Below the pieces are notes generated by a model that was not told where the DNA came from, made no database searches, and worked only from the letters and a program-made list of their open reading frames with translations. Below, one piece after another: positions 36,790 to 49,810 of a DNA stretch of 64,000 bases. Numbering within the stretch: the first letter of the stretch is position 1; each line of letters starts with the position of its first letter. Source of the stretch: Chrysoperla carnea. Lineage: Eukaryota; Arthropoda; Insecta; Neuroptera; Chrysopidae. The translations under genes were made by a program, and so were the position numbers. Where the stretch lies: NCBI RefSeq assembly GCF_905475395.1, contig NC_058337.1, forward strand, positions 94,978,368 through 95,042,367, in the 5' to 3' direction.

Positions 36790-39289
36790 ATATTTCTAAG
36801 CGTCTTTATATTATATTTCTTACTTAAGATTAAACTTAGTATACTGCTGATGTTACTTCGATGTCAGTTATAGTAACTTGCGAAGTAAGTCGAGAGTGTG
36901 ACACTCCGCCAAAGTGTTGCAACAAATTTTATAATAATATACCAAAGATAATTAAGTATTTGAAGGAAGCAATCCGAGGGAAATAGAGCATCAAACTATT
37001 AAAATGTTCCCAAAATTGGATTATTAGGATAGACTACTGCATATCCAACCGAAGAAATTATTTGAATGAAATGCTATTAATAACTCTTGAAAATAAAGTA
37101 GATATTCACCAGCAAATTCTTGTTACTTTTTTTGGTGCACCGGCCTTTATGAATTTGTACACAACTATATACTTTATTACAGAAGAATAGTAGGCGTGAT
37201 TTGATAAAAGTAATGAATTGAAACAATTAAGAAAATTGTATTAGTCAATCAAAAAGAAAAAAACGATTCCTTCCATTAATTTCTAATTAATTTATCTAAA
37301 ACGGATGTTTTGTTCATATAAAATATATAATTAGTTGTAATGAAAGCTTTTTAAATAGGCTCTTTGAAGAAAAATTTTTTATCACTTAAATAAAATTAAA
37401 TGTTAAAAAAATTAAATTAAAATTATTAAAGAATCTTTCTCAGACGCTTTTATTAAAATTAAGCATCTACAAAAGCAAAAACTTAGTAATGTGTTGTGAA
37501 AGCTAAGAAAGCGTATCTGTTCCTAAGAATACAATATGATACAATAGATATTGTGTGCATAATTAAATGTGAACAACAATAATAAGTAATGATACAATAG
37601 ATGTTTGTATTTTTTTCACATAAAAATAAAAATATTGTATTTGCGAATTTAATTCAAAAATTCGGTAAATAATATTTCTTTTTCTTAATCTACGAAAATG
37701 TACATACCGAAACCACGAGAAAAGCACCACAGCTGCCGCGCGTTGCAATGAAAAATGCTTTTTTTAAGTACATATTGAAGTTTACCTGAGGTAAACTCAA
37801 TATATTGTTTCCTTTTTACAAACTTTTATTTAAATTTTATTATTTTCGTCCGAGTGAAATCTTGCAACTCAATTTTGAAGAAGTTAAAATAATAATCTAT
37901 AGCAAAAATCTTAAAATACTTGGGATTCATTCAATATTTATCCAATTTGTAACTCAAGCAGTCTAGGTGATTTATTCCACTCTCTGTTTAAATGCCCACA
38001 TTATATGGGTGTAAGAAATAACTCACGCTTCGTAAAATATATTCCAAGCTCGACCACATTGACTTGTACGGGCTTTTTATTGTAGAATATAAAGTGCAAA
38101 TAAAAGAATGTGCCAAAAATCAAAACACTTATTTTAATGGAAAAATTAAAATGAAAATCGAATCAACAAGAACCTTTGTAAAATCTTTTTTGATTGAAAC
38201 AAATAAACTTATTATTATTTACTCGAGAACTGTAGCAAATTTCAAAAGATTTCTGTGCTTATTTGGATCATAGTATCACGCAAACGCTGCTCACCCAATT
38301 TCATCCCATTTCAAAGTTTGTAAAATTTAGAATTATCAAGCAAAAAATAGGTTTTTTAAACCTTGGGGTGAGATTTTAGAAACTTTTGACTTTAGTGGCA
38401 AGAATAACGTTAAACTATCCCTAAAAATTGTGGAGCTAGTCTGACCATTTTCGAATCAGGCCACATAAATTTTGCACAGTCTAGTTTAGCCAGCACCTGC
38501 TTTAATTGTACTACTATTTATATTACACTTGAGTTTATAAATAAATAAAATTAAAATCAATGTATCGAGTGAAAAAAAAATTATATACACCCAATTGGGT
38601 ACCCAATTGATCAATTTAACGGAAAATTAGAAATCCATTCACTGCGTTTTTTACAATATAATCATAAAAGAGAAAAAAATTCAAAACTGACATTATTATT
38701 ATAAAATGTCTCTATTTCTAGTCTATATTTCTAAGAATTTCCGTATAAAGACAGCTTTCACTACTTTCTTCAGACCGTCTTCACTGCTTTTACTTACATC
38801 GTAATCATTAGCCCAAAAAATGGAAATGGCTACATTTATAACAATTTCCCTACAATCAAGAAAATAATGAAAATCGTAAATCATTTGAGCGCCTTTATGA
38901 GGCGTTAAATTTATCAACGTGCCTATTATTTTATAGGCTTCTATTTATATTTCCACAAATCTTAATATCTTATTTCGAAAAAACGCTTCGAAATGTGGTA
39001 ACACGGACACGATTAAGTATATTAAACAAAAACAAGCAAGGTAAATTTTTCCCCACTCTTAACTAATTCATCCTGTATGCAACTACAAATAAAATCACTG
39101 CAAATGGTTCCAAACAAACTTCCTTCCCCATTTTGCATCTTCTTATAGAAATTTAGTAATTTCGATTTTTTATCAGAAAGGTCAAACCTAGCCTTAAAGC
39201 ATTTATATTCAAAAGAAACAAATCCACAAATTAAGCTTTTTTAGTTCTTTCACTTAAAATTTCGAATATGGTAGAATTTTATATGCAAA
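36790..39289. other. Non-coding region with a family A scrap
   Basis: 36790-36850 carries ATATTTCTAAGCGT and GATTAAACTTAGTATAC, matching part of the family A copy at 47740-47800. Nothing else recognised; open frames at 37563-37748, 38064-38273 and 38723-38917 have no coding features. Confidence 0.4.
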
Positions 39290-39640
39290 TACAAGTGAAA
39301 ACAAACAATTGACTGAGTAATTTGTCGAAATACTCTGTATAATCTAAAATGTTGAATATCAGCATTATTTTTTATAAATTAGAATATTTTAAAAATCCAA
39401 GTTTTTTGAGAATGATTTACAAAACCAGTAATTGAAGCTACTTGGTATTTTCCAACCCGATTTTTTTAATAGTTTTGGAGAAAATGGACACCAAAGTTTT
39501 GATCTAAGATGGCTAGACAGTGATGTTTTGACATTAAACTTTTTGTCCTATCTTTAACGGTTTACTTAAGATTTACTCCCACCACTCAGAACGCCAATTT
39601 ATCAAACCCAAATACCAATTTCAGCTTATCTGAACAAATT
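39290..39640 (+). repeat. Family A copy, 3' truncated
   Basis: Starts AAAACAAACAATTGACTGAG and carries GGAGAAAATGGACACCAAAG and CTTTTTGTCCTATC. It lacks the GTATACC terminus. Confidence 0.6.
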
Positions 39641-42022
39641 GAACAAAATAAAGCTACTGAGATGCCTAAAAGTAGCGGCAAAAATCCAAATCGTGGGCGT
39701 GGAAACATGCAACTGATGTATTACACTCCACCGTCCTTCTCCGTTAACCTTAGATATTATAAGTCTTTATTTTTGGAGGAAATATGAAAAACAATAATTG
39801 TAAATATAAATAAAATAAAAAAATTATCTAGATACGTTGGTATTAAATTTCATTATTAAAGTGCTCTAAAAGCTTTTTAACATTAAAAAGTATAAATTAC
39901 CTATTATGTAAATGACAGCTTGTAAATTTATGCACTTATTATCAATGCAAAAATTCCTTGTAGGTACGTATCGCACATTTTCAGTTTTGTAGGAAAGTAG
40001 CGCACGTTTCCAACACTTTGGGTAGCATCTGCATGACAAGACGGAAAAATTCACCAATTTTCGAGTTCAAGAAATTTCAAAGATAGATACTTAAACTTTT
40101 CAAATAATATGGCCATGGTTTGTATACAAGTATTTTATATCTACCATCAGTAGATAGAAAAGGGAAACCGAAAATCACTCCAACTTTAGCGCTAACTCAA
40201 CACCAATTAATGAAAATCAACCCATAACGATTGGCCCTTTTTTGGAAGCTAAATTTACAATTTTACTTGAGTATGTTGTAGGTTACTCAGTCAGGTAAAC
40301 ATATTCTGCCATACAATCCTTAGAAATAGTCCGACATTCAATCTAAGCAGGTATATTCTATTCTAAATTTTGCAAATTAACAAACAAAAATATTGTTTTA
40401 AACTTTGAAAGTAATATTTTTTTTTTTAAATTTTGGAGTTCAATGTCTCTTTTGATTTGGAAACCCACTAAAATTCGAATCGGGTAAAAACGAGTATTTT
40501 GAATATAGTTATATGGGTTTGTAGTTTCCAGGAATATAGAAATCCTGGGATCTTCTATATGCGAATCTGTTTGAACTGATCTAGTTTTTCATATTTTGCA
40601 TACAAAACTCTCTTCTAAATGTCCTCAAAAAATATTAATTTCTGATATTTCATTTAATAAGGTCTTTATGGTTCATAAATACATGTTCATATGTACGTGC
40701 ATTATAGGTGACAACAGTAATGTAAATGTGCAAAATACTTAGACGTTGTGCATACATATACTCCTCAATACACACAATTTCATATTTATAAGTTTTTATA
40801 TCGAAATATTATGTTTTTTCATGGTTTTTGTGGCTTTAATCATCAGGATAGCTTTTCCAAATTGAGCTAAGGAGTTAAAAATCAGTATGTTGGTTAGAGT
40901 AAGTATAAGAGTCTTAAATATCAATGTACCTGTGGAGGTATAAGTGGAAAGGGAATGGAAAATCTCATTTCAATAAAAATATATTTAAATAAGAAATATA
41001 CCTAAATGAAAGGAGAATTATGACTTTGTGATGGATCTCTCCTGCTTACGATTTTTTTAATGGTATGAAATAAAGCATATATCACAGTGATATAGTTACT
41101 CGACAATAATTTTGGGGCTAATTTGTATAGTAACGTCCTTATATAATATAGATTTTCCGGACCACTTTTAACAATTAAATCAAATTTTTTTCTTGTTGCA
41201 CTGAACAATTTTTACTTCAAATCAATTACAGATGAGAAATAATTTTGTATTTTGGTGAAACTCTAAGCTTGTGAAGTGTTTTAAAATTTGCATGCCGCTT
41301 GAATAAGAGTGTCGCACTCATGAGAATTTTCGTAGAGAAAAAATCATTGCGACTAGCATAAGAGGTCACACAATAATTTCTAGAGGTTTGCATGTCAATG
41401 GCATCAAATTCTGAGAGGTACCGAAACAACTGGTGAACTAAGTAAAGAATATATACCAAAATGTTTGGTTTTATATTTGGTTTTTTCTCGGACTGTCAAT
41501 GTACATCAATACTCCGGTTGGAAAAATTCAGAACTAGTTAGGTAGGAAAATGACGAATATGTAGGAGTTTTTATGAGACATGAATTCAGAAAATAAATGC
41601 TGTCATGAAGTAGACGATAACCACCAGACTGCGAATCCGACTCATTAGCTTTGTCGGACTATTTTATTTCTTCTTTTTCTTTCTTCCTATGTTTAGAGTA
41701 GGGACCATCAAAATGGTTGCTGATTGGAATCCAACCTTCTTTTTTTTGTTGATAGATTAGCTCAAAGTCCGTTATAGCAATTTTGAAAAATGTATTATAA
41801 AAGTTTATAATTTATGCAATAAGTGAAAATAGAATTATCTTGATAATTATTACAAATAATATGAATATACTCGATTGAAAATAAACCAAGAAAACTAGCC
41901 AATGTATGCGGCAATGAGGCAATGTTGATTGCCGTCGAGATTGAATCATTTTTGTAAAAACGATTGCCTCATCAATTTTCGATGTGTAAAAATATCGCTC
42001 ACATTAAAGTATGATTAAAAAC

Positions 42023-42148
42023 CATGTATGCACATGATAGCAAAAAATAAGCACCAGGTTAAAAATTGTAAGTGTTGTTAACATTTAAGATTAACAACAC
42101 TTAGAATGTATTCCCTGGTGCATATTTTATGATATCACGTATACATAC
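42023..42148. repeat. Long hairpin, two ~58-nt arms around a ~9-nt loop
   Basis: Arms 42023-42081 and 42090-42148 pair along nearly their whole length. The innermost 13 bp (TAAGTGTTGTTAA / TTAACAACACTTA) are perfect, and a second perfect block is GCACCAGG / CCTGGTGC. Overall pairing is roughly 80%. It may be a tiny foldback transposon or a hairpin-RNA (pre-miRNA-like) precursor; sequence alone does not decide. Confidence 0.75.
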
Positions 42149-42223
42149 TTACAGTCATTTTTATTTATTTCCAAAAAGAATTTACAAAATTATTTTCAAC
42201 TTAAATGGTGTCTTCCTATACAA

Positions 42224-42385
42224 CAACCTGCCTCAACATTATTGAAACACATATGTTGAAAATATGAACTAATTTTTCATAATAAAATGCCTATGATTGC
42301 TTTTACTGCCCCAACATTATTGTATCACATATGTTATGAAAATATGAATTAATTTTTCATAATAAAATACGTACGGTTGTTTATA
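42224..42385 (+). repeat. Tandem duplication, ~79-bp unit
   Basis: CTGCCTCAACATTATTGAAA and CTGCCCCAACATTATTGTAT begin two units; both continue through CACATATGTT and AATTTTTCATAATAAAAT. Copies are about 90% identical. Confidence 0.8.
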
Positions 42386-42779
42386 ATTTTTACATCAATC
42401 ATGTTAATTTAATACTGTAAAGAAGAATTATTAAAAATACGAATGTTTTAAATCGAATGAAACATCCAAAATAAATGCAATTAACATCAATGTTGCTTAT
42501 TTAAATTAAATAAATAAAAATTTATCTATATATAAAAATAAGGACAAAATATTATTATAAAACAAGGATAGAAAATAATTATAGCAATACCAATTGAATT
42601 AACATTTAAAATATTAAATAAATAATGAAGGAAAACATTCAACTTACCTATTCTTAATACATAAATATTTTACGAATAAAATAAATATTATATAAAAATA
42701 ATGCCATATTTTTATATTTTTTATTAATATGAAAAATAAATAATTATGTACAATAATTATCAAATAATAACCATCAGAC

Positions 42780-43260
42780 ACGGCAGCCATGCCTCTAAAC
42801 GTATAAACTATCGAAAAAACCGAATATTATGTACAAAAACTACGTCATTAATGAAGCAACACTAGATTTCGAATAACCCGGAATATAGCCAAACGAGAAT
42901 TGCAGGTTATATTATGACATCATCATGATGATTTTCAACAACATTTTAATATGTGAATGTTGTGTGAGTTCGACGTCATTTCTCATTTCACATGAAACGA
43001 TAACAGTAGAGAGTAACATAACATTCTGATGGTCGTCGTGTTTTTCGTGTTGTTCTATTCCGCTTCGTTCGTAGCATTACCGATCATTTCGTTTATATAA
43101 CGTGATTCAATGATAATGCGGTATATTGTTGCTTTATGTAATGTGCAGTCAATTAAAAGCTGTTCAGGTATACTAAACATTCTTCATGGATCAACACACA
43201 GAATGAATCGTTGGCTATGGACAACTGCCGAAATATGAGAATTGATTCAACGGAAAATTA
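42780..43260. promoter_or_regulatory. Compositionally complex segment, possible promoter or 5' non-coding exon
   Basis: Less AT-rich than its surroundings, with several ACGTCA-type motifs (42841-42847; 42974-42981), a TATATAA near 43093-43099, and a donor-like CAG|GTATAC at about 43165 on the plus strand. No conserved frame. It could serve either gene or neither. Confidence 0.2.
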
Positions 43261-43584
43261 AACCTTGGCGGATTGAGAGCAAGCAATATTTTTAATTAAT
43301 TTTCTTCTATGAAGCGTTGTTAATTTTATTCGAAAAAACTAAAAGTTAAATCATCACTGTAAAAGTGATGAAATATTATTGGACGAGTGAAATAATATAA
43401 ATAAAACCCAATAGATACAAGCAAAAATATATGAATTGAGCTTTTTTCTGCTGAAGAAAGTTTTCGATATAAATACCTCTGAAAAAGTTGACTCTGATAT
43501 TCTGATATTATGACTTTCTCTCCAAAGATATTACATTCTAACAGATATCCAGTAAAAAAAGTGTGTTCGTAAGTATTTTCAAAT

Positions 43585-43700
43585 GTTTTTACCCGACTGT
43601 GAAGGAGAGCTTATGTATGTTTGTGTATTTGTTTGTAAATTTCATTATTACCACATATTGTACAAACTACTCGAGGGATTTCGACATTTTAGGTATCGTT
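43585..43700 (+). repeat. Interspersed-repeat fragment
   Basis: TTTTTACCCGACTGTGAAGG followed by ATGTATGTTTGTGTA and ACTACTCGAGGGATTTCGAC. This reads like a decayed transposon and explains most of the apparent frame at 43563-43826. Confidence 0.35.
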
Positions 43701-45192
43701 ACATTCTTTATAAAAACACAAATGTCCTCAGGTAGGTGTAAAAAAAAAAGGAAAAAGGAAATGGCGGGTTTTTGGCGCGAAATGCGTAGTCATGGTAGGG
43801 ACAATAAAATCGGTGCCAGTGCTTAAGGTGAAAAATTTTGGCGATAAAGGACGCTGTTATGACTAATTTGCAATTCTTTACATGTTAATGTTATAGAAAA
43901 TGTCAAATAAAAATTATTGAAAAACACTAATTAATTAAACTTAATGCATTAAAAATTGTGAAAATAAGAAATCAAATTGCACAAATATTATTTTTCAAAT
44001 GTAAATTATCATAATTATTTATTTAAATTTGTGAGACAATACTATTAAATTTTCAATGTAAGTTATAAATGCAATCCATACAATTCTATAATAAAGTAGT
44101 GTATCGTTATCATGAAAACGCCTTCAATAAAACTCACGCACGGTGCGAATAGGAATGATAAATTTGATTACAAAGTTTAATATATTGTAAAAAGATGGTT
44201 TTTAATACCGAGATACTAAAAAGTCTAAAATAACATAAATAATAAAAAAATTAAAAAATCCGACTATGTTTCATAAAATCTGAAAAGAAAGAAACAAGTC
44301 CAGGACTTACATAGCGACTTTAACAGTCGGTTCCGATTATTGGGAAGATTTGAGTCGGTCCAGAATTTTCACGAGCCCCAACTGCCAAAGTCGAAATGAA
44401 AACTACTGTGCTTGTTTTTTCAAAATTTTGTTTAAGACAGTTGCGTTTTTGATTTTTTTATTTATTATTTTTATTTAATAAAATTTTACGAGCATTACTA
44501 TAGCAAAAGTACTTACGAAAATCCATTTATATTATAAAATACATCAAGTTGGAAAATTTAAAAAAAATGAATGCAGAGCATTAATTAAACTGATTCCAAA
44601 ATCTGGTTGGGTTTGAGAGTGTTTGAAAATAATCCGTTAAAAAAAATTTATAAGTTCAACTGAAACTGAAAATAAATTGAATTTAGCATACCTAAACTAA
44701 AACGACATTTAAAGGCATTGCTGTATACCAACATCAAATACCAAGGTATTACATGTACATGTAATATACATACATCATCCAGCATAGGAAATTCGTTCTC
44801 TGCCTAGTTAAAAACTAGGTATGCCTTTTGTTTTAGGCTGTCAATTTTATTTTATTTACTTTGTAAGTTTAAAACACAAGTATAAATTAAAAGAGCAAAG
44901 TGGATGGATAAAAATGCATACAGTTATAATAAGTTCTATTTTCTTTATCACTAGTTATTGAGATTAACGCGTTTTGCTTTTCTTAGTTCTTAAATAAAGA
45001 AATTTGAAAAAACTTCTAGTGATTTTCATGGCTATCTACTATTTGAAAGGACTATTCCATTTTACCAAAAATCTGGGAAAAACAAATTTTACAAGGTACT
45101 GATCAGTATCAGTATTAAAGTATTAATGTACACGACTTTCAAAAATTAAGTTTACGAAATCAAGGACATCACCGCAAAAAAATTTTTGTTTT

Positions 45193-45415
45193 GGAATTTG
45201 ATGAAACTCGGTGGATGGCGTAATTTTGATCCAAAAAGTATAAAAATCAGGTTTATTTAATGATCAGATGCAGAGTTTCTAAGATATCGCAATATTTGGA
45301 TCGATTTTAGTCCGTATAACAAAAACTATTCGACCAGTCATCAAATGCACCCGATTTTTGTACTTTTGGGGTCAAACTTACCTTATATACAGAGTTTTAT
45401 CGAAATTGGAGATTT
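45193..45415. repeat. Foldback repeat
   Basis: Left arm carries GGAATTTGATGAAACTC and GATCCAAAAAGTATAAAAAT; the right arm is its complement, TTTTTGTACTTTTGGGGTC and GTTTTATCGAAATTGG. The centre is at about 45305 (GGATCGATTTTAGTCC). Outer limits are uncertain; similar text extends to about 45130 and 45480. Confidence 0.6.
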
Positions 45416-46584
45416 TATCGTCTTCTTGGTGAAATGTAAATACTTTAAAGCAGGTCCCGAAAATTGAGGTGTAGAAAAATAATTTTCAATCAAAGGGGGC
45501 TTTTTTCAACCAAGAATGAATCCTTACAGAAAAAAATGTGAAAGAAAAATTATTGACCACAAAATATTAGTAGTATTATCATCATTCCCCGCAAAATAAA
45601 GCAAATACCTGTTTTTCCAATGTTCAATTTTCCATTCCGTTTCCAAAATATTAAGTTGCAATCTTTTATAAAACCTGAAATAGCATGTCGAAGTTCAAAT
45701 AACATGTCAAATAACATGGCGAAGTTACTGTCATATGGAGGTATTGGAAAATTGGGAAATGGAAAATGAAAATAAGAAACCAGCAACTTTTGCTAGAAAA
45801 AGTTAAATGTTAAAGTTGTAGCTAATGTTATTTTGCCATTTTATATTCGACTTTCTTGGATCCAAATTGGCTGAAATATACTGCTTTTTTTCATGGTTTT
45901 TATTATATAAGTTGATATTTGCTAAACAACAAATTTTTCGCGGCATATTTTTAAGCGGAACATTCAGTCGAGTTGACGTACCTAATGACTCATGAATGGG
46001 CTATTGCAAAACATTAAGGTATTTACAATGAAGTCAGTGACGCTACATATTTTATAACATGAAAAACTAACACTCTTGGCTTTTCCTCTTTGGAGCTATA
46101 CATATAAATATGCAATATATAAATTTACTTGTGATTAGGAAGCGTTAAATATTTATATGCCAAATACTCCCAGTCAAACAGTTTCTTTTCTAATCATACT
46201 TATCCCTACATCATAATAATATATACCTACCTTAATATATAACAAAATATTCCTATTCGTAGCGCATGTGTGTAATGAATATAAAATGTGTTATTTGCGT
46301 GTGTATACCTTTTTAGAGCGATCCTTATCTAAACATCAATTTTTAAATGATCCTTTAGACGAAGGCAATACAATGGAAATCTTATAATACTGCAAAACAC
46401 ACAGATTTTTTTCTATTTATTTTGCACACACCAGCTGATATTAAACGAACATAAATTATATATCTTAAACAATAATACAATAAGATAAATATTATTCATC
46501 TTTTCTTTTTATTGACTATTTAGTCGCATCAATGAATGTTTTTAGTCGGGAGTCCTCAATGGCAGCTCCGATTTTGATTTTTTT

Positions 46585-47020
46585 TTTCAAATTATTATTT
46601 TTGTATATTATTTAAAATCAGAAACATTTCAGATGAGGGAATAGGCAATGTCGCGACTGATAAATCAACGCCCAGCTTGAATCGCTAATAATAGAAGTTT
46701 GCAATTTCAAGAAGATATTGATTTTATACTGTAGGTGTCACATAAAAAAGACTTTTTCGAAATTCATACCCTAAAAGGGTGAAATAGGGGATGAAAGTTT
46801 GTATGAAAATATATATAAACCGTCATTTTTGAGTTCACTTATACTTAACTGATTTTAAAAATTCTTTCATCTATAGCATGCTTTACAAGCTTCTATCATT
46901 AGCGATTCAGTCTGGGCGTCGATATTTTAGTCGTGTCATTGTCTATTCCCCTTACAGATTATTTCCCCTATCTGAAATGTTTCCGATTTTAAATTATATA
47001 CAAAAAAAATCATTTTTTGA
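46585..47020. mobile_element. ~440-bp foldback element
   Basis: Left arm 46592-46715 and right arm 46868-47005 are inverted copies sharing AACATTTCAGAT, GACGCCCAG (as CAACGCCCAGCTTGAATCG) and AATCGCTAAT.ATAGAAG. The middle carries CATACCCTAAAAGGGTG. No flanking duplication was identified. Confidence 0.65.
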
Positions 47021-47439
47021 TTTAAAAAGGCAATTTTAATCTAAATTTTTATTTTGATAAGAAAGCTGCTCAACCCCTTAACTTCCAGGCCTATTTTAAG
47101 GCCATTAGCTTCCTGCGGTGCTAGTATGATTGATTGATCTCAAATACCATTTAACTCTCACAAAAAATGTTTTGATCCAAACTCTTCTCGAATCTGTATA
47201 TAATTACGTGAAGATTTGAATTTACTGAGTAAGTTGAAATTGAAAAATTGACTGGGTTTTGAATATATGTTTGAATTATTTTCATAAATTATTAAACTTT
47301 ATAAATGGTTCTGGCTACCATTTCGAAATTTTGAAAAAGTATTTTCAAGAAACATGTGAGTAATTTTTTATAATTTTGGAATGGAAATGAAATTCTTTGA
47401 CCGTTTATATTATCCGTTCCATTGGGTATTAAATAAATA

Positions 47440-47820
47440 CTAATATACTCAATATTTGAAGCTGGATAAAGTTTGGCTATAATTTGTGCCCTAGCTTATG
47501 CAAAGACGAAAAAATATTTCAAACAAAAGATATTCGCTAAAAGAAAATACTTGTTTCAAGACTATTATTCTATTTTTATTAGTGTAAAAGATGACCCAAT
47601 TGGCCTATGTTGGTCTTTTACAAACTCAAAGTCACTTTTTACGTCCTGATTACACTATAAAATCAACGGACGGACAAATGGAAACGGATTAATCCGGGGA
47701 TTTTATGAATACCCATTCCAACTTTTTTTTTTGTCGCATAAATATTTCTAAGCGTTGCAAAATTGAGATTAAACTTAGTATTCTCTGATATACTTCAAAC
47801 AAAGAGGGTATAAAAATGGT
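47440..47820 (+). repeat. Family A copy
   Basis: Contains ACGGACGGACAAATGGAAAC, GATTTTATGAATACC, ATTAAACTTAGTATTC and ends AGAGGGTATAAAA, the family's trailing half. Confidence 0.55.
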
Positions 47821-48009
47821 TCGTGTATACATGTAAAGAGTATCGTCGTATATTAACAAAAATCAAATTAACAAATTTTTTGTTGTTGTAATATGCTATA
47901 TGAGCAAATTTTGTATATCATTAAAATAATTAAAACGTCAATCGTAAAAAGAATTATTTTAAAAGAATTATATTAAAGTACTCAAAAGAGTACATTTTAA
48001 AACATATTA

Positions 48010-48725
48010 TAATAGGTCTCAAGAATGTGTTGTTCAGGTACCGCAAATAATTGATAGCTAGCGAAAAACTGACATAACAGCTGAAAAGAATGACTCAAAA
48101 TTCGTGGGTTTCGAAAAAAAATTCCAATAAGATCGGATCAAATTTGCTTGTGTTATCAAAAAAATAACAAATTTTTAACTTTATGACGTCATCAGAATCC
48201 AAAAAAAAAAAAAAAAATTTTGCGTATCACATCCAAACTTTAACCAATTTTGATAAACCTAGTATGTAGTCCTACTAAATTTGGATCATGCTTTCCAAAT
48301 TTGTGATCAAAATTAATCTAGCGCTAATAAGTTTCAGGAATGTGGTGTCTTGGTCCCGGAATTAAGCAAATAAGCGATTGCTAGCGAAAACTGACATCAC
48401 AGCAGAAAAGAATGACCCAAAATTCGTGGGTTCCGAAAAAAATCCCAAGAATATCGGATCAAATTTGCCTGTGTTATCAAAAAAATCGAATTTTTAACTT
48501 TATGACGTCATCAGAATCCAAAAAAAATAATTTTGCATCACATCCTAATTTTATATAATTTTGATATACCAAGTATGTTATCCTACTAAATTTGGATCAT
48601 ACTTTTCAAATTTGTGCTCAAAATAAACCTAGCTCAAATAGTTTTCAAGGATGTGGTGTCCTGGTCCCGGAATTAGCAGTTAAGGGATAACTAGCGAAAA
48701 ACTGACATCACATCTGAACATAATT
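48010..48725 (+). repeat. Tandem array, period about 311-321 bp, more than two units
   Basis: The landmark CTAGCGAAAAACTGACAT recurs at about 48058, 48380 and 48690. Each unit also has AATTCGTGGGTT, GATCGGATCAAATTTGC, TTTATGACGTCATCAGAATC and CCTACTAAATTTGGATCAT. Copies are well over 80% alike. This is a short satellite-like array; each unit contains the palindromic TGACGTCA. Confidence 0.85.
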
Positions 48726-49559
48726 TTTTTTTTCCGCAATTTCTGCAATCTGTTAATAATAAACCAATTTCAAAAAACTATTCTATATTCTATAAAGTTG
48801 TTCATCATTCAAGTTGTTAACAGTATTTTTTCAATTCAAAAGTTGATATGTTAAGGTTGAATATCCATCCTTTATCATGAACTGAAAATATTAGTCTGAA
48901 ATCTAACCATACTAAGTTGCGAAACATGGAAATATATTATCCTGTTAGAAGACGACAGCCAGCAACAGATGACGTATTTTCTAATTCAGTCGTTTAAGAG
49001 AAAAAGTTTACTTGATCGAAGTAAGTGAAATTAAAATTTCGAGATTTTGATGTGATAAAATAATCGTTCATCTTAAAATCTTTTTTCAAATATGATTTTC
49101 CTGTACGAAATTCTATACTACGATATTTTGTTCAGCCACCTATTATTATTGCAACGATTTAAAGTACATCCAAGTTTCGAACCATTTGATACCAAAGTGC
49201 AAAATTATACGAATGAAAAACAGATGTTATTTTATTGTACAAATTTAAAATAGAAAATTATACAAATATTTAATATTTTAATCAAAATTTATGAAGAATT
49301 CATTTTGTATTATTAATTATTATAACATATTCTATTATTGTTGAAATTGTTATTATTTTCAAATTAATTTCCTTTATTATTATTTATAACAATAACAAGT
49401 TTGTTATTGTGTTTAGTTAGTTATTTTATTATTTTGGTCATAGCACATAGTACAGTCGTATAAGTATGTATTGCATAAATGTTTTTCTATAATATCCAAT
49501 ACCCAATATCTAACGTCCAATGTCTAATGTCAATTCAAAATTTAAAAAACTTTGAATTG

Positions 49560-49810
49560 ATCTACAACGATCTGCTAACCTATCGAAATTGGAAACCGAA
49601 AAAAGGTAATTTAATAAAGAAAATTATGGTACAGGCTTGCCGTAAAAAATCGTTCCTGGAAAAAATTGATTAAAATTAATTTAATAGCCATGAACACTTT
49701 TCGATAGAAAACTATGATAGGAGTGTTAAAAAATCAATAAAATTTCATAAAAAATATGTCTAATCTGGTTATAAGACGGGTGAAGTTCGAGCTTATATTG
49801 TCTCTTGTAC
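49560..49810 (+). repeat. Family B copy 2
   Basis: Matches 5075-5345 through CTATCGAAATTGG, GGCTTGCCGTAAAAAATCGT, TTGATTAAAATTAATTTAAT and CTGGTTATAAGACGGGTGAA. Confidence 0.6.

Noticed and set aside
41600..41660. Possible tRNA-like text with a TGCGAATCCGACTC run
   Set aside because: No cloverleaf could be formed; no matching A box.
43563..43826. 87-codon plus-strand frame with a basic C-terminus
   Set aside because: Begins in an interspersed-repeat fragment and passes through a poly-A run giving KKKRKK.
48010..48725. CRISPR-like array
   Set aside because: Repeats are ~315 bp without short spacers, in animal-type DNA; this is a tandem satellite-like array.
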